The notes: generated by a model from the letters alone, not told the origin. Counted from the stretch's first letter, positions 1 to 9,212 are shown. The stretch: DNA of 17,943 nucleotides from WHSV01 sp050693975 (GCA_050693975.1 JBOGWV010000196.1:1-17943), one strand, 5' to 3'. Translations and numbers: made by a program.

Positions 1-908
1 GGCTCGGTGCGCCGCCCTGCTCCCAAAGCCAGCAGCGCGATGCCGCCCATGGTTGCGGCGCGCAGCACCGAGGCCTCCGGTCCCACGACCAGCACGTAGA
101 GGCCGAGGGCTACCGCGCATACGAGGATGCGGGCGCGCAGTCCAAGGCGGGCGACCGCGAGCGCGACGGTGCCCACGACGATGGCGACGTTGCTGCCGGA
201 GACCGCAACCAAATGAGAGAGCCCGGCGCGCCGGACGAGCTCCTCGGTGTGCGCGCTCATGCCTTGGGTTTCCCCCGTGGTCAGGCCCGAGAGAAGAGCG
301 GCGTGATCGCTCTCCATTCCCATCACGGCGTCCGCGAGGCCCCCTCTGATGCGCGCCGCGAACGCGTGCAGACCGGCGGGTGGCGCAACGATCTCGGCCT
401 CGCTCGAGCTCAGCGACGCCTGCGCACCCAATCGACGCCGGGCCACGTCGAACGGGTCGCTCGCACTCAGTGGGAGCAACCACCCCGTCAGCCGGATCAC
501 GGCGCCCACCTCCGCTTCGGGACGATCCAAGACGAGGACGCCGGCGTCGCTCACGGGTTGAAGCGCGTCGCAAACCAGCACCTCGGCAGCCACGAGGCTT
601 CCGAGGCCGCCCGCGTGCTCGAGCAGCCGGCCGGTGACCTCGCATTGGGGGATGCGCGGGGCCAGGGCCTCGAGCGCCGTCGGGTCGTGTTGCGGCCCTC
701 CGACGAGCACTCCGCAGGAAGCCGCCGCGGCCACGAGGCCCACGAACGACACCGCCGGGCGCCTTCGCATGCACAGGCATGTGCCCGCGATGCACCCGGC
801 AACGACTGCAGGAAGAACGGCGACCACCGAGGCCGCACAAACTCCCGAAACGAGCCCGGCGAGCGCGGCGTAGATACGTACGAGCGACCCCTCGCGGGTT
901 CCGGTCAA
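1..908 (-). CDS. comEC: ComEC/Rec2 DNA-uptake channel, N-terminal part (runs off window start)
   Basis: Membrane channel that carries single-stranded DNA across the cytoplasmic membrane in natural transformation. About 302 codons are visible. The N-terminus has closely spaced hydrophobic segments (about residues 10-70), then a soluble region of the DUF4131/OB type (about 85-190). The start of the Competence domain follows, with the family-typical GLSHLVAVSGSNVAIVVG stretch near residue 235 and a PEASVLRAATMGG segment near the window edge. The reading frame runs without stops into base 1, so the C-terminal channel and any beta-lactamase-like domain are outside the window. The proposed start is a TTG at 908 that overlaps the comEA stop by 4 bases (TTGA), implying coupled translation. 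An alternative start a few codons either side cannot be excluded. The identification rests on motifs and on the adjacent comEA. Confidence 0.88.
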   Translation of the reverse strand, partial: MTGTREGSLVRIYAALAGLVSGVCAASVVAVLPAVVAGCIAGTCLCMRRRPAVSFVGLVAAAASCGVLVGGPQHDPTALEALAPRIPQCEVTGRLLEHAGGLGSLVAAEVLVCDALQPVSDAGVLVLDRPEAEVGAVIRLTGWLLPLSASDPFDVARRRLGAQASLSSSEAEIVAPPAGLHAFAARIRGGLADAVMGMESDHAALLSGLTTGETQGMSAHTEELVRRAGLSHLVAVSGSNVAIVVGTVALAVARLGLRARILVCAVALGLYVLVVGPEASVLRAATMGGIALLALGAGRRTE

Positions 909-1558
909 ACGGTAACGAGGGCACGCATCGCCTCGAAGGTCGCGGGGCCGATTCCCGAGACCTCGAGGAGTTGCTCGATCGAGGTGAACGATCCGATCTG
1001 CGTCCGGTATTCGATGATCGCCTGGGCGGTGACGGGGCCGACCTCGGGCAGGGTCTCGAGCACGGTCTGGTCGGCGGTGTTGATGTTGACGGGGGTCCCG
1101 GCACCCGGCGTGCCCGTCGCCGGACTCGTCGGCGGCGCGAGGCCGGGGGCCGGGACCGGAGCCTCGCCCCTGCGGGGCACGTCGATCTTCGACCCATCCA
1201 CCAGGGGCTCGGCCAGGTTGAGAGCGTTCACGTTCGCCACCGAGCGCAGCCCCGCTAAGTCGATGGCGTCGGCCACACGAGCGCCCGGCTGGAGCTCATA
1301 GATCCCGGGCTTCCTGACCGCGCCGCCGACGTGCACCACCACGACGGTCGCCGCAGAGGCCTCCGGAGTCACCGGCGCGGCGACTCCGTTCGACGTGGCC
1401 GGCGGGGCGATGGATGCGGGCGCGCCGCGCAGCCAAAGAACCAGCGCGACGACCGCAACGATCGCCACGAGCGCGGCCACCAGCCGGACCTCGCGTCGCC
1501 GGCCCACCAGGTCTTCGATGCGGTCTCTGAAACCGCTCTCGACAACGATGTCGGCCAT
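905..1558 (-). CDS. comEA: ComEA competence DNA-binding protein
   Basis: Membrane-anchored double-stranded DNA receptor for transformation, 217 aa. Visible parts are a short cytoplasmic N-terminus, one transmembrane helix (about residues 26-43), a Pro/Ala-rich linker, an SLBB beta-grasp domain (about 72-128, containing VHVGGAVRKPGIYEL) and a second Pro-rich linker. A C-terminal helix-hairpin-helix domain follows (about 157-217), with the paired motifs LPEVGPVTA and VSGIGPATF and the typical VNINTA lead-in. This is the standard actinobacterial ComEA architecture. The ATG at 1558 is preceded by GGAG about 9 bases upstream; the open frame extends further upstream but without coding character. 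It lies directly before comEC with overlapping stop and start, so the two form an operon. The divergent neighbour starts 108 bases away. Confidence 0.93.
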   Translation of the reverse strand: MADIVVESGFRDRIEDLVGRRREVRLVAALVAIVAVVALVLWLRGAPASIAPPATSNGVAAPVTPEASAATVVVVHVGGAVRKPGIYELQPGARVADAIDLAGLRSVANVNALNLAEPLVDGSKIDVPRRGEAPVPAPGLAPPTSPATGTPGAGTPVNINTADQTVLETLPEVGPVTAQAIIEYRTQIGSFTSIEQLLEVSGIGPATFEAMRALVTV

Positions 1559-1666
1559 GTGCCTATACTCCGTGGCCGTATCCGGCCCGGCTGTGGCGCG
1601 CGTCACACTTGGCCGAAAGCTCCCTGCCGAGCGCATGGACACCCACGCAGAAGGGTGAGCAAGACC

Positions 1667-2896
1667 ATGAAGTACGACATCCGGCCGGTTAGCGAGGCCG
1701 AAATCTCTCGCTTCGTGGACGTCGCCGGGACCGCCTTCGGCGATGAGCACAGCGAAGAGAGCGTCAATCGATTCCGGTCCAAAACCGAGCTCGACCGAAC
1801 CGTGGCGGCCTTCGACGACGGCGACATCGTCGGCACCAACTCGAGCTATGCCTTCGAAATGACGGTGCCGGGCGGCGAGCTTTCGGCCGCAGGAGTGACC
1901 ATCGTCGGAGTCCTTCCGACCCATCGTCGGAAGGGCATCCTCAGGGCGATGATGCGCTACCAGTTAGAGGACGTGCATCGCCGAGGTGAGCCACTTGCGG
2001 TTCTCTACGCATCGGAGAGCAACATCTATCAGCGGTTCGGCTACGGCCCGGCCGCTCGAATGACCTGGATCAACCTGTTGAAGGAGCGGACGGCCTTTCT
2101 CGATCCGTCACCGGCCGTGGGGCGCACGCGCCTGCTGAGTCTCGAGGATTCGCTGCGATCATTGCCGCCGATCTACGACCGAGTCCGCGCGGTCACCCCG
2201 GGTATGTATCGCCGCAGTGAAACGTGGTGGAAGGTGCACACGCTTTCCGACCCCAAGGAACATCGTGAAGGCTACAGTCCGCAATACCGCGCGGTTTGGG
2301 AGCACGAGGGCGGGGCTCACGCCTACGCCACCTACCGATGGAAGAACTCGTGGAACGAGGAGGCGGGCTACCCCGACGGTCACGTGTGGGTGAACGAACT
2401 GATTGGGACCTCGCCCCTCGCCCTGCGCGAGATGTGGCGCTATGTGTTCGGCATCGACCTGGTCACGAGTATCCGCGCGGGACGACTTCCCATGGACGAT
2501 CCGCTGTTCTTCATGCTGGCCGAACCTCGCCGCCTGAGCACGTTCGTCGATGATGGCATGTGGCTGCGCGTCGTGGACGTTGTCGGCGCGCTCGAGGGTC
2601 GCACCTATGCGGAGGACGGATCGCTGAGCTTCGCGCTGCGCGACGACTTCTGTCCTTGGAACGAGGGTCGCTACGCGCTCGAGGTGAAGTCCGGCAAGGG
2701 CAGGGTCACCGAGGCCGCCGGCGACGTCGACCTGGAGCTGAGCGTGCGCGAGCTGGCCGCCGGTTACCTGGGAGGCACTCCGTTCACCGCGCTCAAGGGA
2801 GCCGGGCGCGTAGTCGAGAGCCGGCCGGGAGCGGTTCGCAGGGCCGACCGTCTCTTCTACAGCGAGGTCACCCCGCGCTGCCCCGAGGAGTTCTAA
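1667..2896 (+). CDS. Eis-like GNAT N-acetyltransferase
   Basis: 409-aa acetyltransferase of the Eis family (GNAT domain, second degenerate GNAT domain, C-terminal SCP2-like domain). The acetyl-CoA binding motif is visible as VGVLPTHRRKGILRAMM at about residues 83-100. It is followed by a segment with YASESNIYQRFGYGPA that is characteristic of this family. The last residues are PEEF, so the chain ends with a free carboxylate on Phe; in Eis proteins the C-terminal carboxylate takes part in catalysis. Characterised Eis members acetylate lysines or aminoglycoside amines, but the substrate here cannot be read from sequence. The start ATG has AAGGGTG about 9 bases upstream; the open frame extends upstream antisense to comEA but that part has no family similarity. 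It converges on leuS, with only 4 bases between the two stop codons. Confidence 0.88.
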   Translation: MKYDIRPVSEAEISRFVDVAGTAFGDEHSEESVNRFRSKTELDRTVAAFDDGDIVGTNSSYAFEMTVPGGELSAAGVTIVGVLPTHRRKGILRAMMRYQLEDVHRRGEPLAVLYASESNIYQRFGYGPAARMTWINLLKERTAFLDPSPAVGRTRLLSLEDSLRSLPPIYDRVRAVTPGMYRRSETWWKVHTLSDPKEHREGYSPQYRAVWEHEGGAHAYATYRWKNSWNEEAGYPDGHVWVNELIGTSPLALREMWRYVFGIDLVTSIRAGRLPMDDPLFFMLAEPRRLSTFVDDGMWLRVVDVVGALEGRTYAEDGSLSFALRDDFCPWNEGRYALEVKSGKGRVTEAAGDVDLELSVRELAAGYLGGTPFTALKGAGRVVESRPGAVRRADRLFYSEVTPRCPEEF

Positions 2897-2900
2897 AGGG

Positions 2901-5375
2901 CTACTTGACTACCAGGGAGATCATCCTCGGGGGCTTGACGATCACCTTCAAGGGATCCTTGCCCCCGAGGTAGCCCTGGATCTTCTCCGAGGCGAACGCG
3001 CGCTCGCGCATCTCTTCCTCGGTGATTGACGGGGCCACGTCGAGCGTGTCGCGCACCTTGCCGTTTACCTGGATCACCATCGTGACGGTGCTCTCGGCTG
3101 CAAGCTCCTCGTCGAAGTCCGGCCAGCTCGAGACATGAACCGAGTGGTCGTGGGCGTAGCGGTGCCATTGCTCCTCGGTGATGTAGGGGGCGATGGGGGC
3201 CAGCAGCTTCAGCAGCGCCTCGACCAGCTCGGTCATCACGGTCCCGCTCGAGCCACCGGCGCCGCGATAGCGGTAAGCCTCGTTGACCAGCTCCTGCATG
3301 CGGGCGATCGCAGTGTTGAAGGAGAGGGCCTCGTAGTCGCGGGTTACGACCTTGATGGTCTTGTGAACGGCCTTGCGCAGCTCGAGGTCCACCGGGCCCA
3401 AGCTCTGGTCACCCGGGGGCAGCGTCCGGACGTCCTCGCACAACCGCCACACGCGCCTTAGCCACGGGAAACTCACCCGACCTATCGCCTCGACCCCCTC
3501 GTGCGGCCAGTCGAAGTCCTGCTCGGGGGGCCCGGAGAACAGCATGTACAGGCGCAGCGCGTCGGCGCCGTAGCGCTCGAACGCCTCGACCGGTTCCACG
3601 ATGTTGCCGCGCGACTTGCTCATCGACTTGCCGTCCATCGTCACCATGCCCTGGTTGAGCACGCGCGGGAACGGCTCGGGAGAGTCGACCATGCCCATGT
3701 CCATCAGCACCTTCTGAAAGAAGCGCGCGTAGATCAAGTGCATCACGCCGTGAGTGATTCCCCCGGTGTATCTGTCCATCGGCATCCAGGCGTTGGCAAG
3801 CTCGGCGCGGAAGGGAGCTTTCGAGTTGTGGGGGTCGAGGTAGCGCAGGAAGTACCAGGCCGAGTCGACGAACGTGTCCATAGTGTCGGTTTCGCGCCGG
3901 GCCTCACCTCCGCACTTCGGGCAGGTGGTGTTCACCCAATCGTCGGCGGTGGCGAGCGGCGACTCCTCCCCCGTTGGATTGAAGTCGACATCGTCGGGCA
4001 GCTCGACGGGAAGATCGGCCTCCGGTACCGGCACCTCGCCGCAGTCTTCGCAGTAGAGGATCGGGATCGGCGTCCCCCAGTAGCGCTGCCGGCTGATCAA
4101 CCAGTCGCGCAGTCGGAAATTCTTCGCCGCCCGGCCCAAGCCCTTCGCCTCGAGCCATTCCGTTACCTTCGCAACCGACTCGGTCGCGGGAGTGCCATCG
4201 AACTCAGACGAGTTCACCATGACGCCGTCGTGCGGATAGGCCTCGGTCATCTGAGCCGGGTCTAGTGACTCACCGGAGGGCTCGATGACCACCCTGATCT
4301 CGAGTCCGTTCGAGCGGGCGAACTCGAAGTCGCGCTGATCGTGAGCCGGCACCGCCATGATCGCTCCGGTGCCGTAGTCCATCAGCACGTAGTCGGCAAC
4401 CCAGATCGGGATGCGCTCGCCGTTGACGGGATTGGTGGCGGAACGCTCGAGCGAGAGGCCTTTCTTGGGCCGCTCTGTCGACGCCCGGTCGATCTCGCTC
4501 ATGCGCGAAACCTCTTGTTTGAATGCGTCGAGCTTCGCCTCGACCGGGGTGTTCGCCACGAGCTCGGCGGCCAGCGGGTGCTCCGGCGCCAGCACGAAGA
4601 AGGTTGCTCCCCAGAGCGTGTCGGGCCGCGTGGTGAAGACCGTCACCGGCTCGTCGATGCCCTCGAGCGTGAAGTCGACCTCAGCTCCATAGGAGCGTCC
4701 GATCCAGTTGCGCTGCAGCATCTTGAGGTGCTCGGTCCACCCCACGTTGAACTCGAGGTCGTCCACCAGCCGGTCGGCGTAGTCGGTGATCTTGAAGAAC
4801 CACTGCGTCGGGTACCGCCTGACGACCTCGGCGCCGCAGCGCTCGCAGCGGCCGGCGATGACCTGCTCGTTCGCCAGCACCGTCTTGTCGTTCGGGCACC
4901 ACCACGCTGCGGCCTGCTTTCGGTACGCGAGCCCTCGCTCGTAGAACTGCAGGAAGAACCACTGGTTCCACCGGAAGTACTCCGCCTCGCAGGTGAGGAA
5001 GACCCGGTTCCAGTCGAAGCTCAATCCCAGCCTCTCCATCGAGGTGCGGTGCTTGGCGATGTTGTCGTAGGTCCATTTCTTGGGATTGATGCCGCGCCGG
5101 ATGGCCGCGTTCTCCGCCGGGAGTCCGAACGCATCCCAGCCGATCGGGTTCAGGACGTCGTAGCCGCGCATGCGATGGAAGCGGGCGATCGCGTCCTGGA
5201 TCGAGAAGATCTCGACATGGCCCATGTGCAGGTCGCCCGAGGGGTAGGGAAACATGGTGACCAGGTAGCGCTTGCGGTCCGGGTCGGGCATCTCGGGCGC
5301 GGCCCAGAGATCGGCCTCGATCCAGGCCCGCTGGTAGCGATCCTCTATCGCCGTGAAGTCGTAATCGCCAACCAT
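2901..5375 (-). CDS. leuS: Leucyl-tRNA synthetase (class I)
   Basis: Charges tRNA-Leu with leucine in the cytoplasm. 824 aa, a normal full length. The HIGH motif appears as HMGH at residues 50-53, after MFPYPSGDL. Zinc-ribbon type CxxC pairs occur (WWCPNDKTVL...CERC, and CEDC/CPKC further on). The CP1 editing domain carries TTRPDTLWGATFFVLAPEHP and MAVPAHDQRDFEFA. The KMSKS loop near residues 583-588 reads GKSMSKSRGN, so the first Lys is Ser while the second Lys is kept. The C-terminal tail is the LeuRS tRNA-binding extension ending MISLVVK. The ATG lies 18 bases after the stop of the upstream lipoprotein gene on the same strand, suggesting co-transcription. Identification is secure. Confidence 0.98.
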   Translation of the reverse strand: MVGDYDFTAIEDRYQRAWIEADLWAAPEMPDPDRKRYLVTMFPYPSGDLHMGHVEIFSIQDAIARFHRMRGYDVLNPIGWDAFGLPAENAAIRRGINPKKWTYDNIAKHRTSMERLGLSFDWNRVFLTCEAEYFRWNQWFFLQFYERGLAYRKQAAAWWCPNDKTVLANEQVIAGRCERCGAEVVRRYPTQWFFKITDYADRLVDDLEFNVGWTEHLKMLQRNWIGRSYGAEVDFTLEGIDEPVTVFTTRPDTLWGATFFVLAPEHPLAAELVANTPVEAKLDAFKQEVSRMSEIDRASTERPKKGLSLERSATNPVNGERIPIWVADYVLMDYGTGAIMAVPAHDQRDFEFARSNGLEIRVVIEPSGESLDPAQMTEAYPHDGVMVNSSEFDGTPATESVAKVTEWLEAKGLGRAAKNFRLRDWLISRQRYWGTPIPILYCEDCGEVPVPEADLPVELPDDVDFNPTGEESPLATADDWVNTTCPKCGGEARRETDTMDTFVDSAWYFLRYLDPHNSKAPFRAELANAWMPMDRYTGGITHGVMHLIYARFFQKVLMDMGMVDSPEPFPRVLNQGMVTMDGKSMSKSRGNIVEPVEAFERYGADALRLYMLFSGPPEQDFDWPHEGVEAIGRVSFPWLRRVWRLCEDVRTLPPGDQSLGPVDLELRKAVHKTIKVVTRDYEALSFNTAIARMQELVNEAYRYRGAGGSSGTVMTELVEALLKLLAPIAPYITEEQWHRYAHDHSVHVSSWPDFDEELAAESTVTMVIQVNGKVRDTLDVAPSITEEEMRERAFASEKIQGYLGGKDPLKVIVKPPRMISLVVK

Positions 5376-5393
5376 GAGCGCAACTCTAAAGGC

Positions 5394-6179
5394 TCACCCG
5401 GCAGGACAGCTCCCGAAGGGAGCACCGGCGAACTCCGGGAACCTTGCCGGTAGCGCCTCGAGCCTGACCTTTCCCGTCGGCGCGTCTCCCTCGGTGAGGA
5501 GTGCGCCGGGCGTCGGCGTGTACCGGTTGCGCGTGACCAGATAGCGCGCTCCCTGGGGGACCGCGCTCGAGATCAGGATCGTGCCGGCCTCGGTGCAGTC
5601 CACCGCGCTGAGCTGGCCGACCCCTCCACCGTAGGGAAAGAGATCGCGCGTCGGCGGTTCGCTCCCCTGGATCGTCACCTGCGCGAGCTCCCCAGTGCCC
5701 ATCGAGTAGACCCCCGCGAACACGGTGGACGCGCCGGCCACGAGGTCGACGACAACGTCTGCGCCCTCGGCGCCATCGACCTGAGTGAGCTGCCTGGGCG
5801 CGGGCAACCCGAGCGCCGGATCCATGCCCTCGACGTCCAGGGCCACCGCCGCGAGCTCGTCCCCCTGAGCGACCACGAGGAACGCGCGGCAGCCGATGTC
5901 GGCCGAGTCGTCGACGGCCACATGAACCTGGTCCTCGACTCCGTCACCGCTCACATCCCCGGTGAGCGAGCCGGTTCGCAGGGCCTCGTCACCCGCGACC
6001 TCATCCTCGTTGAGGCACTGCGCCTCAGGAGGACTGGGTGACGGAGCAGGGGCGGGGGACGATCTCGGAGCCGGTCCTTGGGTCCCGTCCCGTCCCGAAT
6101 CGTCACTCCCGCCACAAGCCGACACGGTCAGTCCCAGAATCATGCAGACTGAGACGATTCTGATTCTTGCGATGGGCAT
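5394..6179 (-). CDS. Predicted lipoprotein, function unknown
   Basis: 261 aa if started at the ATG at 6179. The N-terminus is a lipoprotein signal: two Arg, a hydrophobic stretch and the lipobox VSAC with Cys22 as the predicted lipidated residue. A Gly/Asp/Ser and then Pro-rich linker follows (about residues 23-53), as expected for a surface-tethered actinobacterial protein. The mature domain begins with a DVSGDGVED stretch (about 75-83), which resembles the Ca2+-binding DxDGDG loops of dockerin/FG-GAP type repeats; here it occurs once. The rest looks beta-rich, with a few Cys that could pair. The frame stays open upstream to 6266 but that extension places residues before the signal peptide, so I prefer 6179. 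The gene is just upstream of leuS and divergent from the S9 peptidase. No specific family is recognised. Confidence 0.78.
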   Translation of the reverse strand: MPIARIRIVSVCMILGLTVSACGGSDDSGRDGTQGPAPRSSPAPAPSPSPPEAQCLNEDEVAGDEALRTGSLTGDVSGDGVEDQVHVAVDDSADIGCRAFLVVAQGDELAAVALDVEGMDPALGLPAPRQLTQVDGAEGADVVVDLVAGASTVFAGVYSMGTGELAQVTIQGSEPPTRDLFPYGGGVGQLSAVDCTEAGTILISSAVPQGARYLVTRNRYTPTPGALLTEGDAPTGKVRLEALPARFPEFAGAPFGSCPAG

Positions 6180-6255
6180 AGGACAGAGATGGTAGGACCG
6201 ATAGCGATGGAGCTCGACGGTCGGAGAACGACCGGCGCTGGTGAGAGGGGATCTC

Positions 6256-8238
6256 ATGCCGGGCATGGTGCCTGAGGACGTTTACGAACTGACCGGAGTC
6301 GGCGGTCCGCTGCTGTCACCGGACGGAGCTTCCGTGGCCTACGCGGTCTGGTCGATCGACGGCAAGGCCAACGAGTACCGAAGCTCGATCTGGGTCGCGG
6401 CGGTAGATGGATCGTCGGAGCCGGTGCGGTTCACGTGGGGGCCGAAGCGAGACTCTTCTCCGGTGTGGTCACCGGACGGGACGCAACTGGCGTTCGTGTC
6501 CAACCGCGGGACGGCCTCGGACGGATCGGAGGGAAAAGGACCCGCTAAGACCAGCCAGCTCTACGTCATCCCCGCGGCGGGGGGCGAGTCGCTCAAGCTC
6601 ACCGATCTGGACGAAGACGTGGGCGACTTCGCGTGGGCACCCGACGGGAGCTCGATCGCGTTCGCCGCTCGCGTTCGCGATGAGGCCTATGAGGAGGAAG
6701 AGGATCGCAACCGGTCTCCTCGACGCTTCACTCGCCTTCAGTTCAAGCTGGACAACGTCGGCTGGACTTTCGACCGGCGCCAGCACATCTTCACGGTCCC
6801 ATCCGACGGCTCCTCGGAGCCCACCCAACTGACCCATGGCGACTTCGAGGACTCGGCCCCGGAGTGGTCGCCGGACGGGAAGCGCATCGCCTTCACCTCC
6901 GCTCGTCATGACAATTGGGACATCCACCCCACCACGGCCATCTACGCCGTCCCGGCGAACGGCGGGGAGCCTGAGGCACTGACGGGCACCGATTCGAGCG
7001 CGTGGGCTCCTTCGTGGTCGCCCGACGGGAAGCGCATCGCGCACTACTACTACCCCGGCGTGCTCGACGAGCCTCGACACGCCCAGGTCGCGGTGCTCGA
7101 CCTGGCCACGAAGCAGCAAACCGTCCTCACCCAATCGCTCGACCGGACGTGCGTTCCATTCCCCCAGATCAGAAAACCGTTGTGGAGAGGCGACGACGTG
7201 GTCTTCTCGATCGAGGACCACGGCAACTGGCCCCTTTACTCGATTCCGTCCGACGGCGAGGGTGAGCCCGAGCTGATCGTCGGCGGTGACCACGGCGTTA
7301 CCGGCTACGACGTCGTCGGCGACACCCTCGTCTATTCCTCGAGCACCGCCACCTCGTTGTCGGAGTTGTTCACGGAGAAGGAACAACTAACGAACGTGGG
7401 CGAAGCCTTCGTCGAGAGACGCGAGCTGATCGAACCGGAACGCTTCGTTGCTAGGTCCAAAGACGGCACCGAGATCGAATCATGGATCATGCGGCCGGCC
7501 GGCTTCGAGATGGGAAAGAAGTACCCGGTCCTGCTCAACATCCACGGCGGCCCGTTCACTCAGTACGGCAACAAGCTGTTCGACGAGTTCCAGGTCTACT
7601 GCGGCGCAGGCTATGTGGTCGTCTACTGCAATCCCCGCGGATCCTCCGGTTACACCGAGGAGTGGGGTCGCGCGATCAGAGGGCCCAGCGAAGGTGGGCC
7701 GGGGATGGGCACGGTGGATCACGAGGACATCGAGGCCGCGCTTGATACCGCGCTCGAGCGTTACGACTTCTGCGACGCAGACCGCCTCGGCGTAATGGGC
7801 GGCTCCTACGGCGGCTACATGACCACTTGGATGGTGGCCCACTCGGATCGCTTCAAGGCAGCCTGCTCCGAGCGCGCCGTCAACTCCTGGTACTCGATGC
7901 ACGGATCCAGCGACGCCGGATGGTGGTTCAAGAGCTACATCGGCTCGTACCACTTCGAGGACCCGGACGCGTGGCTGAAGATCTCTCCCCTGACCTACGC
8001 CACGAATATCCACACGCCGCTGATGATCATGCATTCGGATACCGACCTACGCTGCAACATCGAGCAGGCCGAGGCCCTGTTCACCACCCTGAGGTTGCTC
8101 GAGCGCGACGTCGAGTTCGTCCGGTGGCCGGGCGAGTCGCACGAGCTCACTCGATCTGGCAACCCCCTCCACCGGGTCCAGCGCTTCGAGATCCTGCTCG
8201 ACTTCTTCAACAAACACCTAAAACCCCGCCCGCGCTAG
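6256..8238 (+). CDS. S9-family serine peptidase (prolyl oligopeptidase / acylaminoacyl-peptidase type)
   Basis: 660-aa enzyme expected to cleave short peptides. The N-terminal two thirds is a WD40/TolB-like beta-propeller with repeated SPDG blades (for example LLSPDGASVAY, WSPDGTQLAFVSNR, WSPDGKRIAFTSAR). The C-terminal alpha/beta-hydrolase domain has the nucleophile elbow GGSYGG (Ser517), Asp597 in HSDTDLRC and His629 in PGESHE, with NIHGGPFTQYG as the oxyanion region. The ATG at 6256 is chosen because AGGGG lies about 6 bases upstream; a GTG in frame at 6241 is the alternative. No signal peptide is seen, so it is probably cytoplasmic. Its TAG stop overlaps the TAG of the convergent desaturase. 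The exact peptide specificity is not predictable. Confidence 0.93.
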   Translation: MPGMVPEDVYELTGVGGPLLSPDGASVAYAVWSIDGKANEYRSSIWVAAVDGSSEPVRFTWGPKRDSSPVWSPDGTQLAFVSNRGTASDGSEGKGPAKTSQLYVIPAAGGESLKLTDLDEDVGDFAWAPDGSSIAFAARVRDEAYEEEEDRNRSPRRFTRLQFKLDNVGWTFDRRQHIFTVPSDGSSEPTQLTHGDFEDSAPEWSPDGKRIAFTSARHDNWDIHPTTAIYAVPANGGEPEALTGTDSSAWAPSWSPDGKRIAHYYYPGVLDEPRHAQVAVLDLATKQQTVLTQSLDRTCVPFPQIRKPLWRGDDVVFSIEDHGNWPLYSIPSDGEGEPELIVGGDHGVTGYDVVGDTLVYSSSTATSLSELFTEKEQLTNVGEAFVERRELIEPERFVARSKDGTEIESWIMRPAGFEMGKKYPVLLNIHGGPFTQYGNKLFDEFQVYCGAGYVVVYCNPRGSSGYTEEWGRAIRGPSEGGPGMGTVDHEDIEAALDTALERYDFCDADRLGVMGGSYGGYMTTWMVAHSDRFKAACSERAVNSWYSMHGSSDAGWWFKSYIGSYHFEDPDAWLKISPLTYATNIHTPLMIMHSDTDLRCNIEQAEALFTTLRLLERDVEFVRWPGESHELTRSGNPLHRVQRFEILLDFFNKHLKPRPR

Positions 8239-9212
8239 CTGGGTTGCTGTTTGTTGGCCAGTTGCTTGAGCGACACGGTCTTGATGTTGCGAGCCAGTCT
8301 TAGCTTGGCCATCGCCTTGATAACCAGAGCGCTCAAGTCGAATTGGTACCTGCCGAGCCCATGCACCGCGGAAGTCGGAAACGCATGGTGGTTGTTGTGC
8401 CAGCTCTCACCAAAGGAGATCACCGACAGCACCCAATTGTTAGTCGAGTAGTCGGTCGTCTCGAAATCGCGCTTGCCGTAGAAGTGGCAGATCGAGTTGA
8501 TGCTCCAAGTGACGTGATGCAGCATGAAGATGCGGGCCAGGCTCCCCCATAGAAACGCGGTGACCATCCCCCACAACGACTGAGTGACGACGAGGCCGAC
8601 GAGCGCGGGCGCCGCGTACGAGAACACCGTGATCCAAGGAAACGCTGCATTGATCCTCGTGATGCGGTTTTCCTTTAGAAGATCGGGAGCCCACCGGTCG
8701 ATCTCGGTTTTCTCGTCGTCGAAGAGCCAGCCGAGGTGCGCGTGCCACAGTCCCTTCAGGACGCCCATGACCCCCGGCCCCTCGTCGAGGTGCGGACTGT
8801 GGGGATCGCCCTCCTTGTCGGCGTAGGCGTGGTGGCGGCGATGGTTGGCGACCCATGAGATCACGGAGCCCTCCACCGCCATCGAGCCGGCGAACGCGAG
8901 CACCGCCCGCATCCGAGGACTCGCCTCGAAGCTGCGGTGCGTGAACAGCCGGTGGTAGCCGACCGTGATTCCCAGACCCGAGAACAAATAGAAGCCCAGG
9001 AAGATGACGAAGTCGGTGAGGCTGATGCCCCAGCCCCACGTAGTCACCAGAGCCCCGATGAAGCCAAGAAATGGAATAAGCGTGATGACCAGGATCATCC
9101 GCCGCTGGAAGCGAACCTCCCTGTCTTCTAGCACCAGGGTGCCCTGGACGCGCGGCGGGGCTGCCTCTTTCTCGACGCGCGGCGTTGCATTTCGCTCGAT
9201 TACCTGAGCCAT
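8235..9212 (-). CDS. Membrane fatty-acid (stearoyl-CoA delta-9 type) desaturase
   Basis: 325-aa membrane di-iron desaturase that introduces a double bond into long-chain acyl chains, adjusting membrane fluidity. All three histidine boxes are present: HRLFTH (87-92), HRRHH (124-128) and HNNHH (272-276, inside GESWHNNHHAFP). Four hydrophobic segments surround them (about 40-58, 66-84, 190-212, 214-232). Length and motif spacing match the acyl-CoA desaturase branch used by actinobacteria (DesA3/DesC/SCD-like). The ATG at 9212 is preceded by GGAGGATCC, a strong ribosome binding site. An inverted repeat 53-68 bases upstream could be an operator. Convergent with the peptidase gene. Confidence 0.95.
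   Translation of the reverse strand: MAQVIERNATPRVEKEAAPPRVQGTLVLEDREVRFQRRMILVITLIPFLGFIGALVTTWGWGISLTDFVIFLGFYLFSGLGITVGYHRLFTHRSFEASPRMRAVLAFAGSMAVEGSVISWVANHRRHHAYADKEGDPHSPHLDEGPGVMGVLKGLWHAHLGWLFDDEKTEIDRWAPDLLKENRITRINAAFPWITVFSYAAPALVGLVVTQSLWGMVTAFLWGSLARIFMLHHVTWSINSICHFYGKRDFETTDYSTNNWVLSVISFGESWHNNHHAFPTSAVHGLGRYQFDLSALVIKAMAKLRLARNIKTVSLKQLANKQQPS

Noticed and set aside
213..1301. 362-aa plus-strand open frame opposite comEC/comEA
   Set aside because: It lies antisense to two well-supported genes, has no recognisable domain and an Arg/Gly/His-heavy composition typical of a high-GC shadow frame.
3501..5453. Long plus-strand open frames opposite leuS (254 and 370 aa)
   Set aside because: They mirror the codon structure of leuS on the other strand and show no domains; leuS itself is certain.
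6469..8034. Minus-strand open frames opposite the S9 peptidase (305 and 184 aa)
   Set aside because: Antisense shadows of a gene with a complete catalytic triad.
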